Positions 1 through 7,519 are shown, numbered from the stretch's first letter. The stretch is DNA of 64,000 nucleotides from Nocardioides sp. AX2bis (GCF_902506435.1 NZ_LR733215.1:3826161-3890160), one strand, 5' to 3'. Numbers and translations: made by a program. The notes: a model not told the origin generated them from the sequence alone.

Positions 1-279
1 CGGGAAGATCGAGTCGAAGGGCGCCTCGACGAACTCGAGGTCCCACCCGGCCTCGTCGGCCACGGCGCGGATCACCTCGATGTCGAAGCCGGTGAGCTCG
101 TCGGTGTCGGGATCGTGGAACGTGAAGGGCGGGTACGTCCCCTCGGTCCCAACGCGGACCGTGCGTGCCTCCGCCGGGGTGCCCGCCGACTCGGCCGACG
201 CCGCACCTCCGGTGAGGGCCAGGGTCGCGACGAGCCAACTCAGGACCACGAGCGCGAGTGCGCGCCGCGACTGCTGCAT
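1..279 (-). CDS. Amino-acid-type ABC transporter solute-binding protein, N-terminal part (cut by window edge)
   Basis: Reading leftward from the ATG at 277-279 gives 93 codons with no stop before base 1. Residues 1-30 are a signal peptide: basic start, a hydrophobic core rich in L, V and A, then an Ala-rich cleavage region. The mature part begins with RVGTEGTYPPFTFHDP and continues into DELTGFDIEVIRAVADEAGW. That is the characteristic opening of family 3 extracellular solute-binding proteins, which capture polar amino acids or similar small ligands outside the membrane and deliver them to an ABC permease. The rest of the gene, and any permease and ATPase genes, lie left of the window. Ligand specificity cannot be read from this part. 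Confidence 0.85.
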   Translation of the reverse strand, partial: MQQSRRALALVVLSWLVATLALTGGAASAESAGTPAEARTVRVGTEGTYPPFTFHDPDTDELTGFDIEVIRAVADEAGWDLEFVEAPFDSIFP

Positions 280-517
280 GAAAGTCACGTTAGTCGCTGC
301 TGTTTTGACCAGTGGCCTGTGGTCGCTGTTGGCGGCACCGTGACGCGCGGGTCCTGACCCTGGCCCGGGTCCACGCAGTGACACCGTGGAGCACGGTGCG
401 GAGAGCGAAGGGGTCTGCTGCACGATTTGGTGTCGGCAGACCTGGCCCATTCCGCCGCGATCAGGCGACGGTGATAGCGACGCGAGAGGTACCCGTTCCC
501 GGACTAGGCTGAGCCCC

Positions 518-1057
518 ATGGCGGCCGGCGCGACGATGCACACGTTTGAAGTCGAGTTGGCCGACACGGATCGCGGCGTCTACGAGGAGTTCACGCTGCG
601 CGCGGCGCGGCATCCGTCAGAGACCGAGGCGTACCTCGTAACGCGCGTGCTCGCCTACTGTCTCGAGCACGAAGAGGGCATCGCATTCAGCGAGGGCATC
701 TCGGCGACCGACGCCCCGGCGGTGCTGGTGCGTGACCTGAGCGGGAAGCTGCTCGCCTGGATCGAGGTCGGCGCACCGGATGCCGCGCGACTTCACACGG
801 GCAGCAAGGCGGCCGAGCGCACGACGATCTACACGCACCGCGACCCGGCCAAGGTGCTCGCGCAGTGGGCAGGGGCGAGGATCCACCGCGCCGCCGAGAT
901 CGTGCTGCACCACTTCGATCCCGGGTTCATCGATTCAGCGGTGGAAACGATGGAGCGCCGCAACACGATCACGCTCACCGTCACGGAGCGGCAGCTCTAC
1001 CTGGAATTGAACGGCGTGCACCTCTCATCGGCGGTGCACGACCACCCGATCGGCTAG
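518..1057 (+). CDS. yaeQ: YaeQ family protein
   Basis: 179 residues. The start MAAGATMHTFEVELADTDRG and the block LRAARHPSETEAYLVTRVLA match the YaeQ family, a compact fold related to PD-(D/E)XK nucleases whose exact role is unsettled. The RHPSE stretch and the later LLAWIEVGAP and KAAERTTIYTHRDP blocks are family hallmarks, and the length is normal. The ATG at 518 is preferred over the longer frame because homologues begin here and a leaderless-type -10 box (TAGGCT, 505-510) lies 7 nt upstream. A second ATG at 536 is possible but would shorten the conserved N-terminus. The gene is monocistronic; the next gene downstream is convergent. Confidence 0.85.
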   Translation: MAAGATMHTFEVELADTDRGVYEEFTLRAARHPSETEAYLVTRVLAYCLEHEEGIAFSEGISATDAPAVLVRDLSGKLLAWIEVGAPDAARLHTGSKAAERTTIYTHRDPAKVLAQWAGARIHRAAEIVLHHFDPGFIDSAVETMERRNTITLTVTERQLYLELNGVHLSSAVHDHPIG

Positions 1058-1166
1058 CGGGAGCGACGGCCCGTTGCCGATCCTGATGCGCGACTTCCGG
1101 CGCGCGTCAACACACCGCTTCTGGGACGGCTCCATACGCCGAAACTGCCGAGAGTCGGGCGGGTCT

Positions 1167-1610
1167 CTATCCCTGTTCGACAGCGGTAAGGGCGACGACC
1201 GCGCCGCAGTCAAGCAAGACCAGGAAGTAAGCGCCATCGGCGGCAACAGAAGCCGACTCCGGCTCGGTCATGGGCTGCCGTAGGGCCTCTACGAAGGTAC
1301 GCAACCCCGGCGTGCTCGGACCCTTGCCGTCTTCACTCCGCGCCAGCCGCACCTCATAGGTTCGAAGGTCAAGCGCGCCGGAGGTCACAGCCACCAGTTC
1401 GGCGCTCATGACGTCCAGGGAAGCAGCGGCTCGCTCAGCCAACGGGAGTTGACTTGCCGTGAGCATCGAGTGGAGTTCGCTGAGTTCGACATAGCGGGTT
1501 CGCACTAGGGCATCGTGCCGCACGATGTCCGCCCGCCATGCCGCACTGAGGGCGGCTAAACTCGCCCGGATCTGCCGCGGACAGAGTGCACCGGAGGTGC
1601 GTCTAACCAC
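1167..1610 (-). CDS. Hypothetical protein, 147 aa
   Basis: An open frame of 148 codons from a GTG at 1610 to TAG at 1167. The product is soluble in appearance, with no signal peptide or membrane segment. It has an Ala/Leu-rich helical N-terminal half containing RTRYVELSELHSMLTASQ and a second half ending YFLVLLDCGAVVALTAVEQG. I do not recognise the family. The antisense frames here are broken and composition in this frame looks protein-like, which supports coding. No clear ribosome binding site precedes the GTG. It lies convergent with yaeQ inside the accessory region, so it may be a recent acquisition. The start is uncertain. Confidence 0.5.
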   Translation of the reverse strand: MVRRTSGALCPRQIRASLAALSAAWRADIVRHDALVRTRYVELSELHSMLTASQLPLAERAAASLDVMSAELVAVTSGALDLRTYEVRLARSEDGKGPSTPGLRTFVEALRQPMTEPESASVAADGAYFLVLLDCGAVVALTAVEQG

Positions 1611-1655
1611 CGCCTGAGAGGCGCAGATGTCGGCGTCCGCGGCTAGCGTCGGACC

Positions 1656-2282
1656 ATGGCAACCCCGCTGCCCGAGCTGCTAGTGAGCGACCCGGCCGCG
1701 CTGCGAGCGTGGCTCGAAGAGCACCAGGCGACGTCGCCGGGCGTGCGGCTGGTGCTGACCAAGAAGGGCGGCACGGACACCACGATCAAGTGGGCGAACG
1801 CGGTCGAGGAACTGCTCTGCTTCGGCTGAATCGACGGCCAGGCTGGCAAACGTGACGAGTACAGCTACACCGTGCGCATCACCCCGCGACGCCCCAAGAG
1901 CAGCTGGTCCCAGCGAAACGTCGCACTCGTAGCGACTCTCGAAGAGCAGGGCCGGATGACCGACGCCGGTCGTGCCGCGGTCGACGCCGCGCGCGCCGAC
2001 GGGCGGTGGGACTCGGCGTACGCCGGTCCGGCGACCCGCCAGGCGCCCGACGACCTGCCCGCGGCGACAGCGGCGGATCCGGACGCGCGGGCGATGTTCA
2101 AAGTGCTCACGAGCGCCAACCGGTTCGCGCTGATCCATCGCGTCGAGAACATGAAGCGCGCTGAGAGCCGGGCCCTCAAGATCACCGAGATGGTTGAGAT
2201 GCTGGCGCGCGGCGAGACGCTTCACCCGCAAAAGGCGGGTCATCCCGGACGGGCAAGCCAGGGCACCGACGCCCGGCAGTAG
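1656..2282 (+). pseudogene. YdeI/OmpD-associated family protein, interrupted by one in-frame TGA
   Basis: The frame opens at ATG 1656 with MATPLPELLVSDPAALRAWL, then runs VRLVLTKKGGTDTTIKWANA and VEELLCFG before a TGA at 1827-1829. It continues in the same frame as IDGQAGKRDEYSYTVRITPR, then RRPKSSWSQRNVA, to a TAG at 2280-2282. Family members read CFGWIDGQ at this point, so TGA stands exactly where TGG (Trp) is expected. Everything else, about 208 codons, is intact and in one frame. A recent nonsense mutation or a base-call error are the simplest explanations. The family is loosely linked to bacteriocin or stress protection in annotation, without a firm function. The C-terminal DARAMFKVLTSANRFALIHR block is typical. 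Confidence 0.8.
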
Positions 2283-2480
2283 GCCCCTCGTCGTGGTCGT
2301 CGTGCCTGCTCGAGCAGGGTCTTCCACCGCTACGGACGTGACCTGCACGGCCGATGATGCGCAGCGAGCGTGCGAGGCCCTCAGCCTTCCTAGAAGGCCT
2401 TCGCCATCTGCTCCGCAACCCTCTGCTCGTCCGGACGACCGCTCTCACGGAGCCCCGCGCCGATGTCGCTGCTGGATCTG

Positions 2481-3686
2481 TCAGTCAGTCGAGCGGTATT
2501 TGCGCAGGAGCGCCGCCGTCGCGGAAAGGACGATGACCAGCCCGCCGTAGGCGTACGTCGTAGCGGCCAGGCCCACGTGGGGTGCGGCCACGCCGGCGAC
2601 GACGGCGGGGATTCCGAAGGCGAGGTAGCTGACCACGAAGACCGAAGCGAACAGCTCGCCCCGCTCGTCGGGTCCGACGGTCGGGGTGATGGAGCGCATG
2701 ATGCCGAGGAACGCGGTGCCGAAGCCCGAGCCGGCGACCACGGCCGCGGCGATGAAGCCCCAGTAGGAACCGAACGCGAGCGCGACCAGCGTGAGTGCGG
2801 TGCCGAGGGCCAGCGCGGTCGTGCCGTAGATCGTGATCTGGCGCGAGGTCCGGTTGCGGGCCACGAAGCTGGAGAGGGCGCCGACCCCGGTCAGCGTGGT
2901 GACCACCAGTCCCTGCTCGACGTGGCGGGCGCCACCGAGCTCCTGCGCGACGATCGGCGCGCCCAGCGAGAGGTAGAGCCCACCGGTGGCCCAACCGGCG
3001 AACAGGGCCGGGGCGCTGCGCGCGAAGGCCGGGCGGGCGGTGACCGGGACGCCGACGGTGGGTCGGAACGACTGGAGCACACCGTCGTGACGAGGAGAGG
3101 TCTCGGGGAGCAGCCACACGGCCAGCGCGAGGAGCGCGTACACGCCGGTCAGGACGCCGAAGACCACTGCCAACGGGGCGGCAGCACGGTCGATGACGGC
3201 GCCGCCGACCAGCGCGCCGAGCGCGAGGCCGGCCAGGGGCATGACGCTGTTGGCGGTGGCGGCAACTCCGGGGCGGCCGGGGGGCTCGAGGTCGACCACG
3301 GTGGCGGTGAGCGAGGAGAGCAGCAGACCGCTGGCGACGCCCTGAACGATCCGGGCGGTGACCAGGAGCGTGACGGAGTCGGCGTGCCAGAAGGCCAGCA
3401 TGCTGACGGCCAGCAGGGCCAGGGCGCCCGAGACGACCGGACGACGGCCCAGGTGGTCCGACAGCGAGCCGGTCACCAACAGCGTGAGGAGCAGCGCGAC
3501 GGCGTACACCGCGAAGATGCCGGTCAGGGTGGCCGAGGAGAACCCGATGTCGCGCTGGAGCACGGGGTAGAACGGCGAGGGGGCACTGGCCCCGGCCATC
3601 ATCACCAGGATCGCGCCGAGGGCGAGGGCGAAGCCGGCCGGGTGGCCACGACGGACAGGGGCCGGGGCGTCGACGGTGGTGGCCAT
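2481..3686 (-). CDS. MFS transporter (drug/metabolite efflux type)
   Basis: 401 residues with about 12 hydrophobic segments, starting near residue 18 and ending just before the short basic tail LLRKYRSTD. The loop after the second segment, GSLSDHLGRRP at residues 73-83, is the MFS motif A, so this is a proton-driven exporter of the DHA1 type or similar. The ATG at 3684-3686 is chosen because AGGACC precedes it and homology begins there; the frame could extend 27 codons further but would then run through the operator. It is divergent from an ArsR-type regulator at 3781, and a GGTTC-GAACC inverted repeat lies just upstream of the transporter. The substrate cannot be inferred. Confidence 0.85.
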   Translation of the reverse strand: MATTVDAPAPVRRGHPAGFALALGAILVMMAGASAPSPFYPVLQRDIGFSSATLTGIFAVYAVALLLTLLVTGSLSDHLGRRPVVSGALALLAVSMLAFWHADSVTLLVTARIVQGVASGLLLSSLTATVVDLEPPGRPGVAATANSVMPLAGLALGALVGGAVIDRAAAPLAVVFGVLTGVYALLALAVWLLPETSPRHDGVLQSFRPTVGVPVTARPAFARSAPALFAGWATGGLYLSLGAPIVAQELGGARHVEQGLVVTTLTGVGALSSFVARNRTSRQITIYGTTALALGTALTLVALAFGSYWGFIAAAVVAGSGFGTAFLGIMRSITPTVGPDERGELFASVFVVSYLAFGIPAVVAGVAAPHVGLAATTYAYGGLVIVLSATAALLRKYRSTD

Positions 3687-3712
3687 GGTGGGTCCTCGCG
3701 GGGATCGATATT

Positions 3713-3732
3713 GGTTCGACGAAGTTCGAACC
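3713..3732. promoter_or_regulatory. Operator 1 between MFS and ArsR-type genes
   Basis: GGTTCGACGAAGTTCGAACC is an inverted repeat (GGTTCG...CGAACC) 26 bp upstream of the transporter start. A second copy of the same 5-bp arms with the same 20-bp length lies 48 bp away at 3761. This is the likely binding site of the adjacent ArsR-type repressor. Confidence 0.7.
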
Positions 3733-3760
3733 ATGGCGACGGTACGTGAGTCTTGCCAAT

Positions 3761-3780
3761 GGTTCAACTATTGTCGAACC
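3761..3780. promoter_or_regulatory. Operator 2, abutting the regulator start codon
   Basis: GGTTCAACTATTGTCGAACC ends exactly one base before the ATG at 3781. It contains TATTGT (3769-3774), which fits a -10 box six bases before the ATG. The regulator transcript is therefore probably leaderless, and a protein bound here would block its own promoter. Confidence 0.7.
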
Positions 3781-4095
3781 ATGACGGCTCCCACCGAGCT
3801 CCACCACCCCCCGATCAGTGACGTGGCCATCACAGACGTGCTCTTCGCGCTGAGCGATCCGGCGCGCCTTGCCCTGGCGCGCCAGCTCGTGGACGGGCCG
3901 ATGGACATGGCAGCCTGCAGCGCGACCGGCGGCCCGGTGCCGAAGGCGACCAAGTCGCACCAGCTCAAGGTGCTGCGCGAGGCCGGCGTGGTCCGCAACG
4001 TGCCCAAGGGACGTGGGCGCCTGCTCAGCCTGCGCCGCGACGAGCTCGACGCCGTGTTCCCGGGACTGCTCGACTCCGTACTGGGCACCCGCTGA
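3781..4095 (+). CDS. ArsR-family winged-helix transcriptional regulator
   Basis: 104 residues. The segment DVLFALSDPARLALARQLVD at the N-terminus is the standard opening of ArsR/SmtB winged-helix proteins. The recognition helix region KATKSHQLKVLREAGVVRNV and the wing GRGRLLSLRRDELDAVFPGL follow. No metal-binding CVC motif is visible, although one Cys (in AACSATG) is present, so a small organic ligand or redox signal is as likely as a metal. The start at 3781 is set by operator and -10 position; an upstream in-frame extension would cross the operator. Divergent orientation to the MFS gene and twin operators indicate that it represses both genes. Confidence 0.85.
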   Translation: MTAPTELHHPPISDVAITDVLFALSDPARLALARQLVDGPMDMAACSATGGPVPKATKSHQLKVLREAGVVRNVPKGRGRLLSLRRDELDAVFPGLLDSVLGTR

Positions 4096-4349
4096 GGTCC
4101 CAGCCCGACCACGGGTTCACCACTCCTGACTCTGCGTCGCGAGGCGCGTCATTCCCCCGCGTGCGGGCAACGTCCGCTGGCGATGGTCGAGCCCAGGCGT
4201 CACCGTGGAGGCACCCGTTCCCGGCGACGCACAGCGGACGGCTCTTGCGGAACACGACCTCGACCACAGCGCTGCCAGCTGCGCGCGTTCCGGTTGAGGT
4301 TCCTCCTGCGACACCGCCCCGACCTATCGAGGGCCGGGCGCCGGAAACG
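4096..4349. other. Intergenic gap with no recognised feature
   Basis: Between the end of the ArsR gene and the end of the convergent hypothetical gene I find no convincing coding frame, RNA or strong hairpin. Open frames here are short and overlap in several phases, as expected by chance in high-GC DNA. Confidence 0.5.
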
Positions 4350-4805
4350 TCAGCGGCGCCTCAGTGGTCCGATGAAGCGGATTCGCTGGACGACCTGTCC
4401 GTCACTATCCAAGCCCACAAGGGCGGTGACGTCGTCCACCGGCGGCCGGATAAGGACGAAGCAACGCAGCGGGCTTCCGTCGTCCGTAGTGGCCGCGGAG
4501 AGTGCGGCGGTAGAGACCTCAGTGTGGTTGCCCTCATCAAGGCTCTCAGCACGCAAGATTTCGATGCGGGAAGTGACGAGGCCGTAGATGTAGCGGTTTC
4601 CTTCTCCGTGCTTGAAACCGCCCCCAAATCCGATCTCCGTCGTGCCCGGTATGTCGTAACCAGACCCGTCCTCAACAATGCCCCCGTTCACATAGAGCGC
4701 CATTTCGTGGCGCCCGCCTATGCCGTCGGGCCGATACCGCAGCGCCCATGTGTCTCCGTTCGGCGCAACGCCCTCCGCAGCAACGACTTCGCCTGCTGTG
4801 TTCAT
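4350..4805 (-). CDS. Hypothetical protein, 151 aa
   Basis: Frame from ATG 4805 (or GTG 4811, two codons earlier) to TGA/TAG at 4350. The sequence has a beta-rich, soluble look: GDTWALRYRPDGIGGRHEMA, then LYVNGGIVEDGSGYDIPGTT, ending with VGLDSDGQVVQRIRFIGPLR. The C-terminal DSDGQVVQRIRF strand resembles regions in surface-exposed or immunity-type hypothetical proteins, but I do not recognise a family. Codon third positions are less GC-rich than in housekeeping genes to the right, which fits acquired DNA. There is no signal peptide and no clear Shine-Dalgarno. The promoter region of this gene contains the GCCGA microsatellite, about 80 bp upstream. Confidence 0.55.
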   Translation of the reverse strand: MNTAGEVVAAEGVAPNGDTWALRYRPDGIGGRHEMALYVNGGIVEDGSGYDIPGTTEIGFGGGFKHGEGNRYIYGLVTSRIEILRAESLDEGNHTEVSTAALSAATTDDGSPLRCFVLIRPPVDDVTALVGLDSDGQVVQRIRFIGPLRRR

Positions 4806-4885
4806 GTGCACAGGCTGACACGGGGTGTGGCCACGTCCACCCGTGCCGCAGACCGCGAGGGTGCAGCAGGCGGCACGCTCCGCGA

Positions 4886-4940
4886 GCCGAGCCGAGCCGA
4901 GCCGAGCCGAGCCGAGCCGAGCCGAGCCGAGCCGAGCCGA
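4886..4940. repeat. Pentanucleotide microsatellite, 11 x GCCGA
   Basis: Eleven uninterrupted copies of GCCGA (TCGGC on the other strand), 55 bp in total. Such a repeat can expand or contract by slippage. A length change here would alter spacing upstream of the minus-strand gene that starts at 4805. It is not inside a convincing gene. Confidence 0.95.
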
Positions 4941-5137
4941 TCCGTTCTGGTGATGGACGCCCGTGTACCGCAGGGGCGATCCGATCGGACGATCTTGGTT
5001 TCGCAGGACGTTCCGATTGCGGTACGCCGTCTAACGGCGCTCGGGAACCAGCACGTGCGAGCGCCTGCGTCGCAAGCAATAGCCATTTCCTTGGGACGCC
5101 ATCGCCTTCCGAAGAAGGTGAACCCCGACGCTGTTGC

Positions 5138-5241
5138 TCAGGGGCGTCGAGTTGCGCCACGCAGCAAGAACCGGCCGGTCAACAGCACGACCACAATCAG
5201 TAGACCCAAGGCCACAGCAGCGTTCCAGAGACACGGCTCAT
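5138..5241 (-). pseudogene. Small membrane-protein gene, apparently frameshifted
   Basis: An ideal start (AAGGAG, four bases, ATG at 5241) opens MSRVSGTLLWPWVY and stops at 5197. One base out of phase, the same DNA reads WNAAVALGLLIVVVLLTGRF then LLRGATRRP to a TGA at 5138-5140. That is a single transmembrane segment with a basic tail. Joining MSRVS to this frame requires one missing base within the TCTC run near 5226-5229. The AAGGAG overlaps the stop of the upstream membrane gene, so the two were coupled. A frameshift mutation or base-call error is likely; a chance hydrophobic frame remains possible. Confidence 0.35.
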
Positions 5242-5249
5242 GAGACTCC

Positions 5250-5477
5250 TTATGGCATCAAATCGACGGCTCCGCGAAGGAACCGGCGTCCTGCCCTCCT
5301 TGCGGCTTGCCAGAAGGAAGGCCCCGAGCGCCTCGCCTCGCGGTGGGTCAGAACTGCCAACGCCACCAGCCCACCGACGAAGATGACCCATCCGACTGCC
5401 AGAACGGGCATGTCTACGAACCACGCCGCGAACAGCAGTACGCCACCAAACATGGTGACGAAGACCGAGGTAGTCAT
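5250..5477 (-). CDS. Small membrane protein, two transmembrane segments
   Basis: 75 residues from ATG 5477: MTTSVFVTMFGGVLLFAAWF and the following VDMPVLAVGWVIFVGGLVAL form two hydrophobic spans separated by a short turn. A basic amphipathic tail (HREARR...QAARRAGRRFLRGA) follows, probably cytoplasmic. The frame extends to another ATG at 5546, adding a less convincing polar N-terminus. The TAA stop overlaps the ribosome binding site of the small frameshifted gene at 5241, so the two form a coupled pair. No family recognised. Function cannot be assigned. Confidence 0.5.
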   Translation of the reverse strand: MTTSVFVTMFGGVLLFAAWFVDMPVLAVGWVIFVGGLVALAVLTHREARRSGPSFWQAARRAGRRFLRGAVDLMP

Positions 5478-5772
5478 AGACCGTGTCAGGTCTTGCTCGA
5501 TAATTGGAGACACGCCACCACGGTAGAGGTCGGCGGCGCAGCCCATGACTCGTGGCCGTGTGCCTCGCCCGTTTCATCTGAGGGCACGGGCTTCCCCGCC
5601 CCTTAGAATGGCTAGGGATTCGACTACTTGTGATTGGCGCAGGCGCTCATTCGCCCGCCCTCTTCATGAGGTCAACCGCAAACGTAGAGCGGAACCGAAT
5701 GGGCATCCAGCGCGTCTGAGTGCCAACTGGTGCATGCGCAGTCAAGAGCGGTTTGAGGTCAGAGGAGACTCG

Positions 5773-6258
5773 GTGAAGGTTCTAGGTGCGACGGCAGCAT
5801 TGGTCATCATGTCGCTAGGTACTGCGTGTTCAGCGCCGACGCCACCGCTGGGGGAGGACCCTAGGGAGCCTAGCGAGCTCACCAGCCCATCCGCCGAAGT
5901 CGACGGACCGCAAACGGTACTCATGGAGTATTCCGGGGTAGAAGTCAAAGTCCCATCGACGTGGGAGCGAATAGACACGAGCGCATGCGAGTTTGGGTTT
6001 GACCGCTGGGGACCACCCGAGTCCGACCCTTGTAATCATGTAGAAGGGGTCGCGTTCTACGGGTCTGCTTTGTTCGACCCGGCCACCGGTCCCGGAGTGA
6101 ATCGAACGAAGGATAACGGGACCCCCGGCTGGGACGGTTACGTTCTAAGGGGCGACTGGGCTGTATATGGCTTCTCTTGGGACCGCGGCGTTGTCCAAGG
6201 CATCTTGGACTCGGCAGTCAAAGCGGACAGTGGTGCTGGGTCAGGGGACACCCGGTGA
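5773..6258 (+). CDS. Putative lipoprotein, 161 aa
   Basis: Start GTG at 5773, preceded by AGAGGAGA at a good distance. The N-terminus MKVLGATAALVIMSLGTACS is a lipoprotein-type signal with a Cys after an imperfect lipobox (LGTAC). The mature part has an acidic, Pro/Ser-rich linker and then a domain with VEVKVPSTWERIDTSACEFG and later CNHVEGVAFYGSALFD. The two Cys residues could form a disulfide outside the membrane. I do not recognise the family. The stop overlaps the start of the next gene in a GTGA, so the two are co-translated. Codon use is clearly less GC-biased than in the core genes of this window, pointing to horizontal origin. Confidence 0.65.
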   Translation: MKVLGATAALVIMSLGTACSAPTPPLGEDPREPSELTSPSAEVDGPQTVLMEYSGVEVKVPSTWERIDTSACEFGFDRWGPPESDPCNHVEGVAFYGSALFDPATGPGVNRTKDNGTPGWDGYVLRGDWAVYGFSWDRGVVQGILDSAVKADSGAGSGDTR

Positions 6259-6638
6259 GAGTTCCAAGATTCACAACAGCAGCGGTCGCGTTGCTCGCCG
6301 GTGCATGCTCACACGCGGCACCTGAACAGGTTAAAGCCGAGGTTCATTACAGCGACTACCCGCGTGAATCTTCTGGGTCTCTGCCAAGTGCTGAACCCAA
6401 GTGTGATTCCAAAAAGTTTCTGAGTTACTACTACGCCGGTCCAGGTAAGAAGACGCCAGAGGCCATGGTGGATTTTATGGCTCCTGAGTTTGATGTCTCA
6501 TTCCGTAGCCGTGACCGTCGTGAGGTTGAGGTCAACGCCTCTGACCTGGATACCGGTGACTTGGCCCGGATCTACACGGTCTCTAAAGATGGTGACCTCT
6601 GGTACCCCGATGGATATGCCACCTGCGCCAAGAACTAG
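6255..6638 (+). CDS. Putative lipoprotein, 127 aa, coupled to the upstream gene
   Basis: GTG at 6255 overlaps the preceding stop (GTGA). The N-terminus VRVPRFTTAAVALLAGACSH is a short signal with a lipobox-like LAGAC, so export and lipid anchoring are likely. The mature region contains CDSKKFLSYYYAGPGKKTPE and ends YTVSKDGDLWYPDGYATCAKN, with a Cys near each end that could pair. No family recognised. The gene shares the AT-richer composition of its partner. The tight overlap and shared signal type suggest two subunits or a matched pair acting at the outer face of the membrane, but this is inference. Confidence 0.65.
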   Translation: MRVPRFTTAAVALLAGACSHAAPEQVKAEVHYSDYPRESSGSLPSAEPKCDSKKFLSYYYAGPGKKTPEAMVDFMAPEFDVSFRSRDRREVEVNASDLDTGDLARIYTVSKDGDLWYPDGYATCAKN

Positions 6639-6649
6639 CGCACAGTGCG

Positions 6650-6782
6650 CCCCTAGCGCACGGATCTCGTCGTCGACAATTGCTGTTGCCATGAAGGGGG
6701 CATCGCTCCGACCCCAGGGCTGCAAGGTCACGTGGCCGTCGGAGAGGTTCACCGACACCTCGCTGCCCTCGACTTCGCTCAC
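6650..6782 (-). pseudogene. N-terminal fragment resembling a GNAT acetyltransferase
   Basis: From a GTG at 6782 the minus strand reads SEVSVNLSDGHVTLQPWGRS and DAPFMATAIVDDEIRAL. This resembles the first strand and helix of GNAT acetyltransferases (usually LSDG.V.LRPW..SDAP). After about 44 residues the similarity ends and the frame runs antisense through the lipoprotein gene. The acetyl-CoA binding region is absent, so this looks like a decayed stump. The similarity is short, hence the low confidence. Confidence 0.35.
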
Positions 6783-6921
6783 GATGCCGAACCCCGCAGT
6801 GTTCTCGATTGAGAGGCACGCTCCGCGAGCCGATCATCATCCGGGACCGTTGGAGCTGCGTCTTTTCGCCGCGATCAGGACCCCTTCAATGTCATGCCGT
6901 GAATCGGACCTGCAGCGAGCG

Positions 6922-7338
6922 TCACGAACTGCGGTTCGCGAGGTCCTGTAAGTCGCCTGCCACCTGGCTCAACTGCTCTCCGGGGTCGAGGGTCAGGTCG
7001 GCGGTTGCCTTCCAGCCGTGGTTGCCCCAACCCGCGAGCGCGTCACTCAATGTGACCCGGACTTGGACGTGGCCGTACTCGTAGCGGGCCTCGATGCTGA
7101 GATCAGACTCAAGCGAGGTCCATTCGCGTGTGCCTGACCAGCCGCGCCAGTCGAGGGCCAACCCCGCGAAGAACTCTTCGAGCTCGCTCCACCCCGATGC
7201 GGGGTGCAGGTAAACCCGCTTGGTGGCCGAGAGCCCATCGACAGAGAGGACCGCGACGAGGTCGCCGAGCGCGGGGTCGTCAGACTCGACGTCGAGCCGG
7301 AGGCACTCCGACGCTGATCCAATCTCCACCGCAGCCAC
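6922..7338 (-). CDS. DUF6228-like family protein
   Basis: 138 residues if started at the GTG at 7338; upstream codons in frame look non-coding. The core LDWRGWSGTREWTSLESDLS, then YEYGHVQVRVTL and a C-terminal WKATADLTLDPGEQLSQVAG, recall DUF6228: a RGW.G.R.W.SLE block, a GHV strand and a GEQL helix. The family has no known activity; members occur in actinobacteria as small soluble proteins, sometimes near mobile DNA. The gene stands alone, with a hairpin about 160 bp upstream of its start. The family name is from memory of its motifs and should be checked by profile search. Confidence 0.6.
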   Translation of the reverse strand: MAAVEIGSASECLRLDVESDDPALGDLVAVLSVDGLSATKRVYLHPASGWSELEEFFAGLALDWRGWSGTREWTSLESDLSIEARYEYGHVQVRVTLSDALAGWGNHGWKATADLTLDPGEQLSQVAGDLQDLANRSS

Positions 7339-7497
7339 GCGCCGAGTTTGCCAGACAACGCCCCCGCGTGCGGCGCAGCGTGCGCTCGACGCCGCACGCC
7401 TTGCCAGCGCAATCTGCGCGCTCGTCAACTGGCAACTTTCCACCGCCCGTGGGTGCGCATCGACTGCCGCAAGGCGCCGCGGATGCCGGCACTCGGG

Positions 7498-7519
7498 GCC
7501 TCTCGGCAGTCCGAGAGGC
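7498..7519. terminator. Hairpin, possible terminator
   Basis: A perfect 9-bp inverted repeat, GCCTCTCGG, with a CAGT loop. It lies in the 290-bp gap downstream of the minus-strand TetR gene, which ends at 7630. No T-tract follows on either strand. Apart from this hairpin I see nothing in 7339-7629. Confidence 0.45.

Noticed and set aside
2380..2480. Minus-strand reading LRESGRPDEQRVAEQMAKAF then TAG in the gap left of the MFS gene
   Set aside because: It looks like the tail of a protein, but no start or further similarity is visible, so it cannot be called even as a remnant.
2463..3749. 428-aa open frame on the plus strand opposite the MFS transporter
   Set aside because: It mirrors the MFS codons and gives a Gly/Arg/Glu/Asp-rich, low-complexity product. 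This is the usual antisense shadow in very high-GC DNA.
4886..4940. Repeat protein (AEPSR / RLGSA repeats) encoded by the GCCGA array
   Set aside because: The repeat is open in all frames simply because its 5-bp unit has no stop; flanking sequence in those frames is not protein-like.
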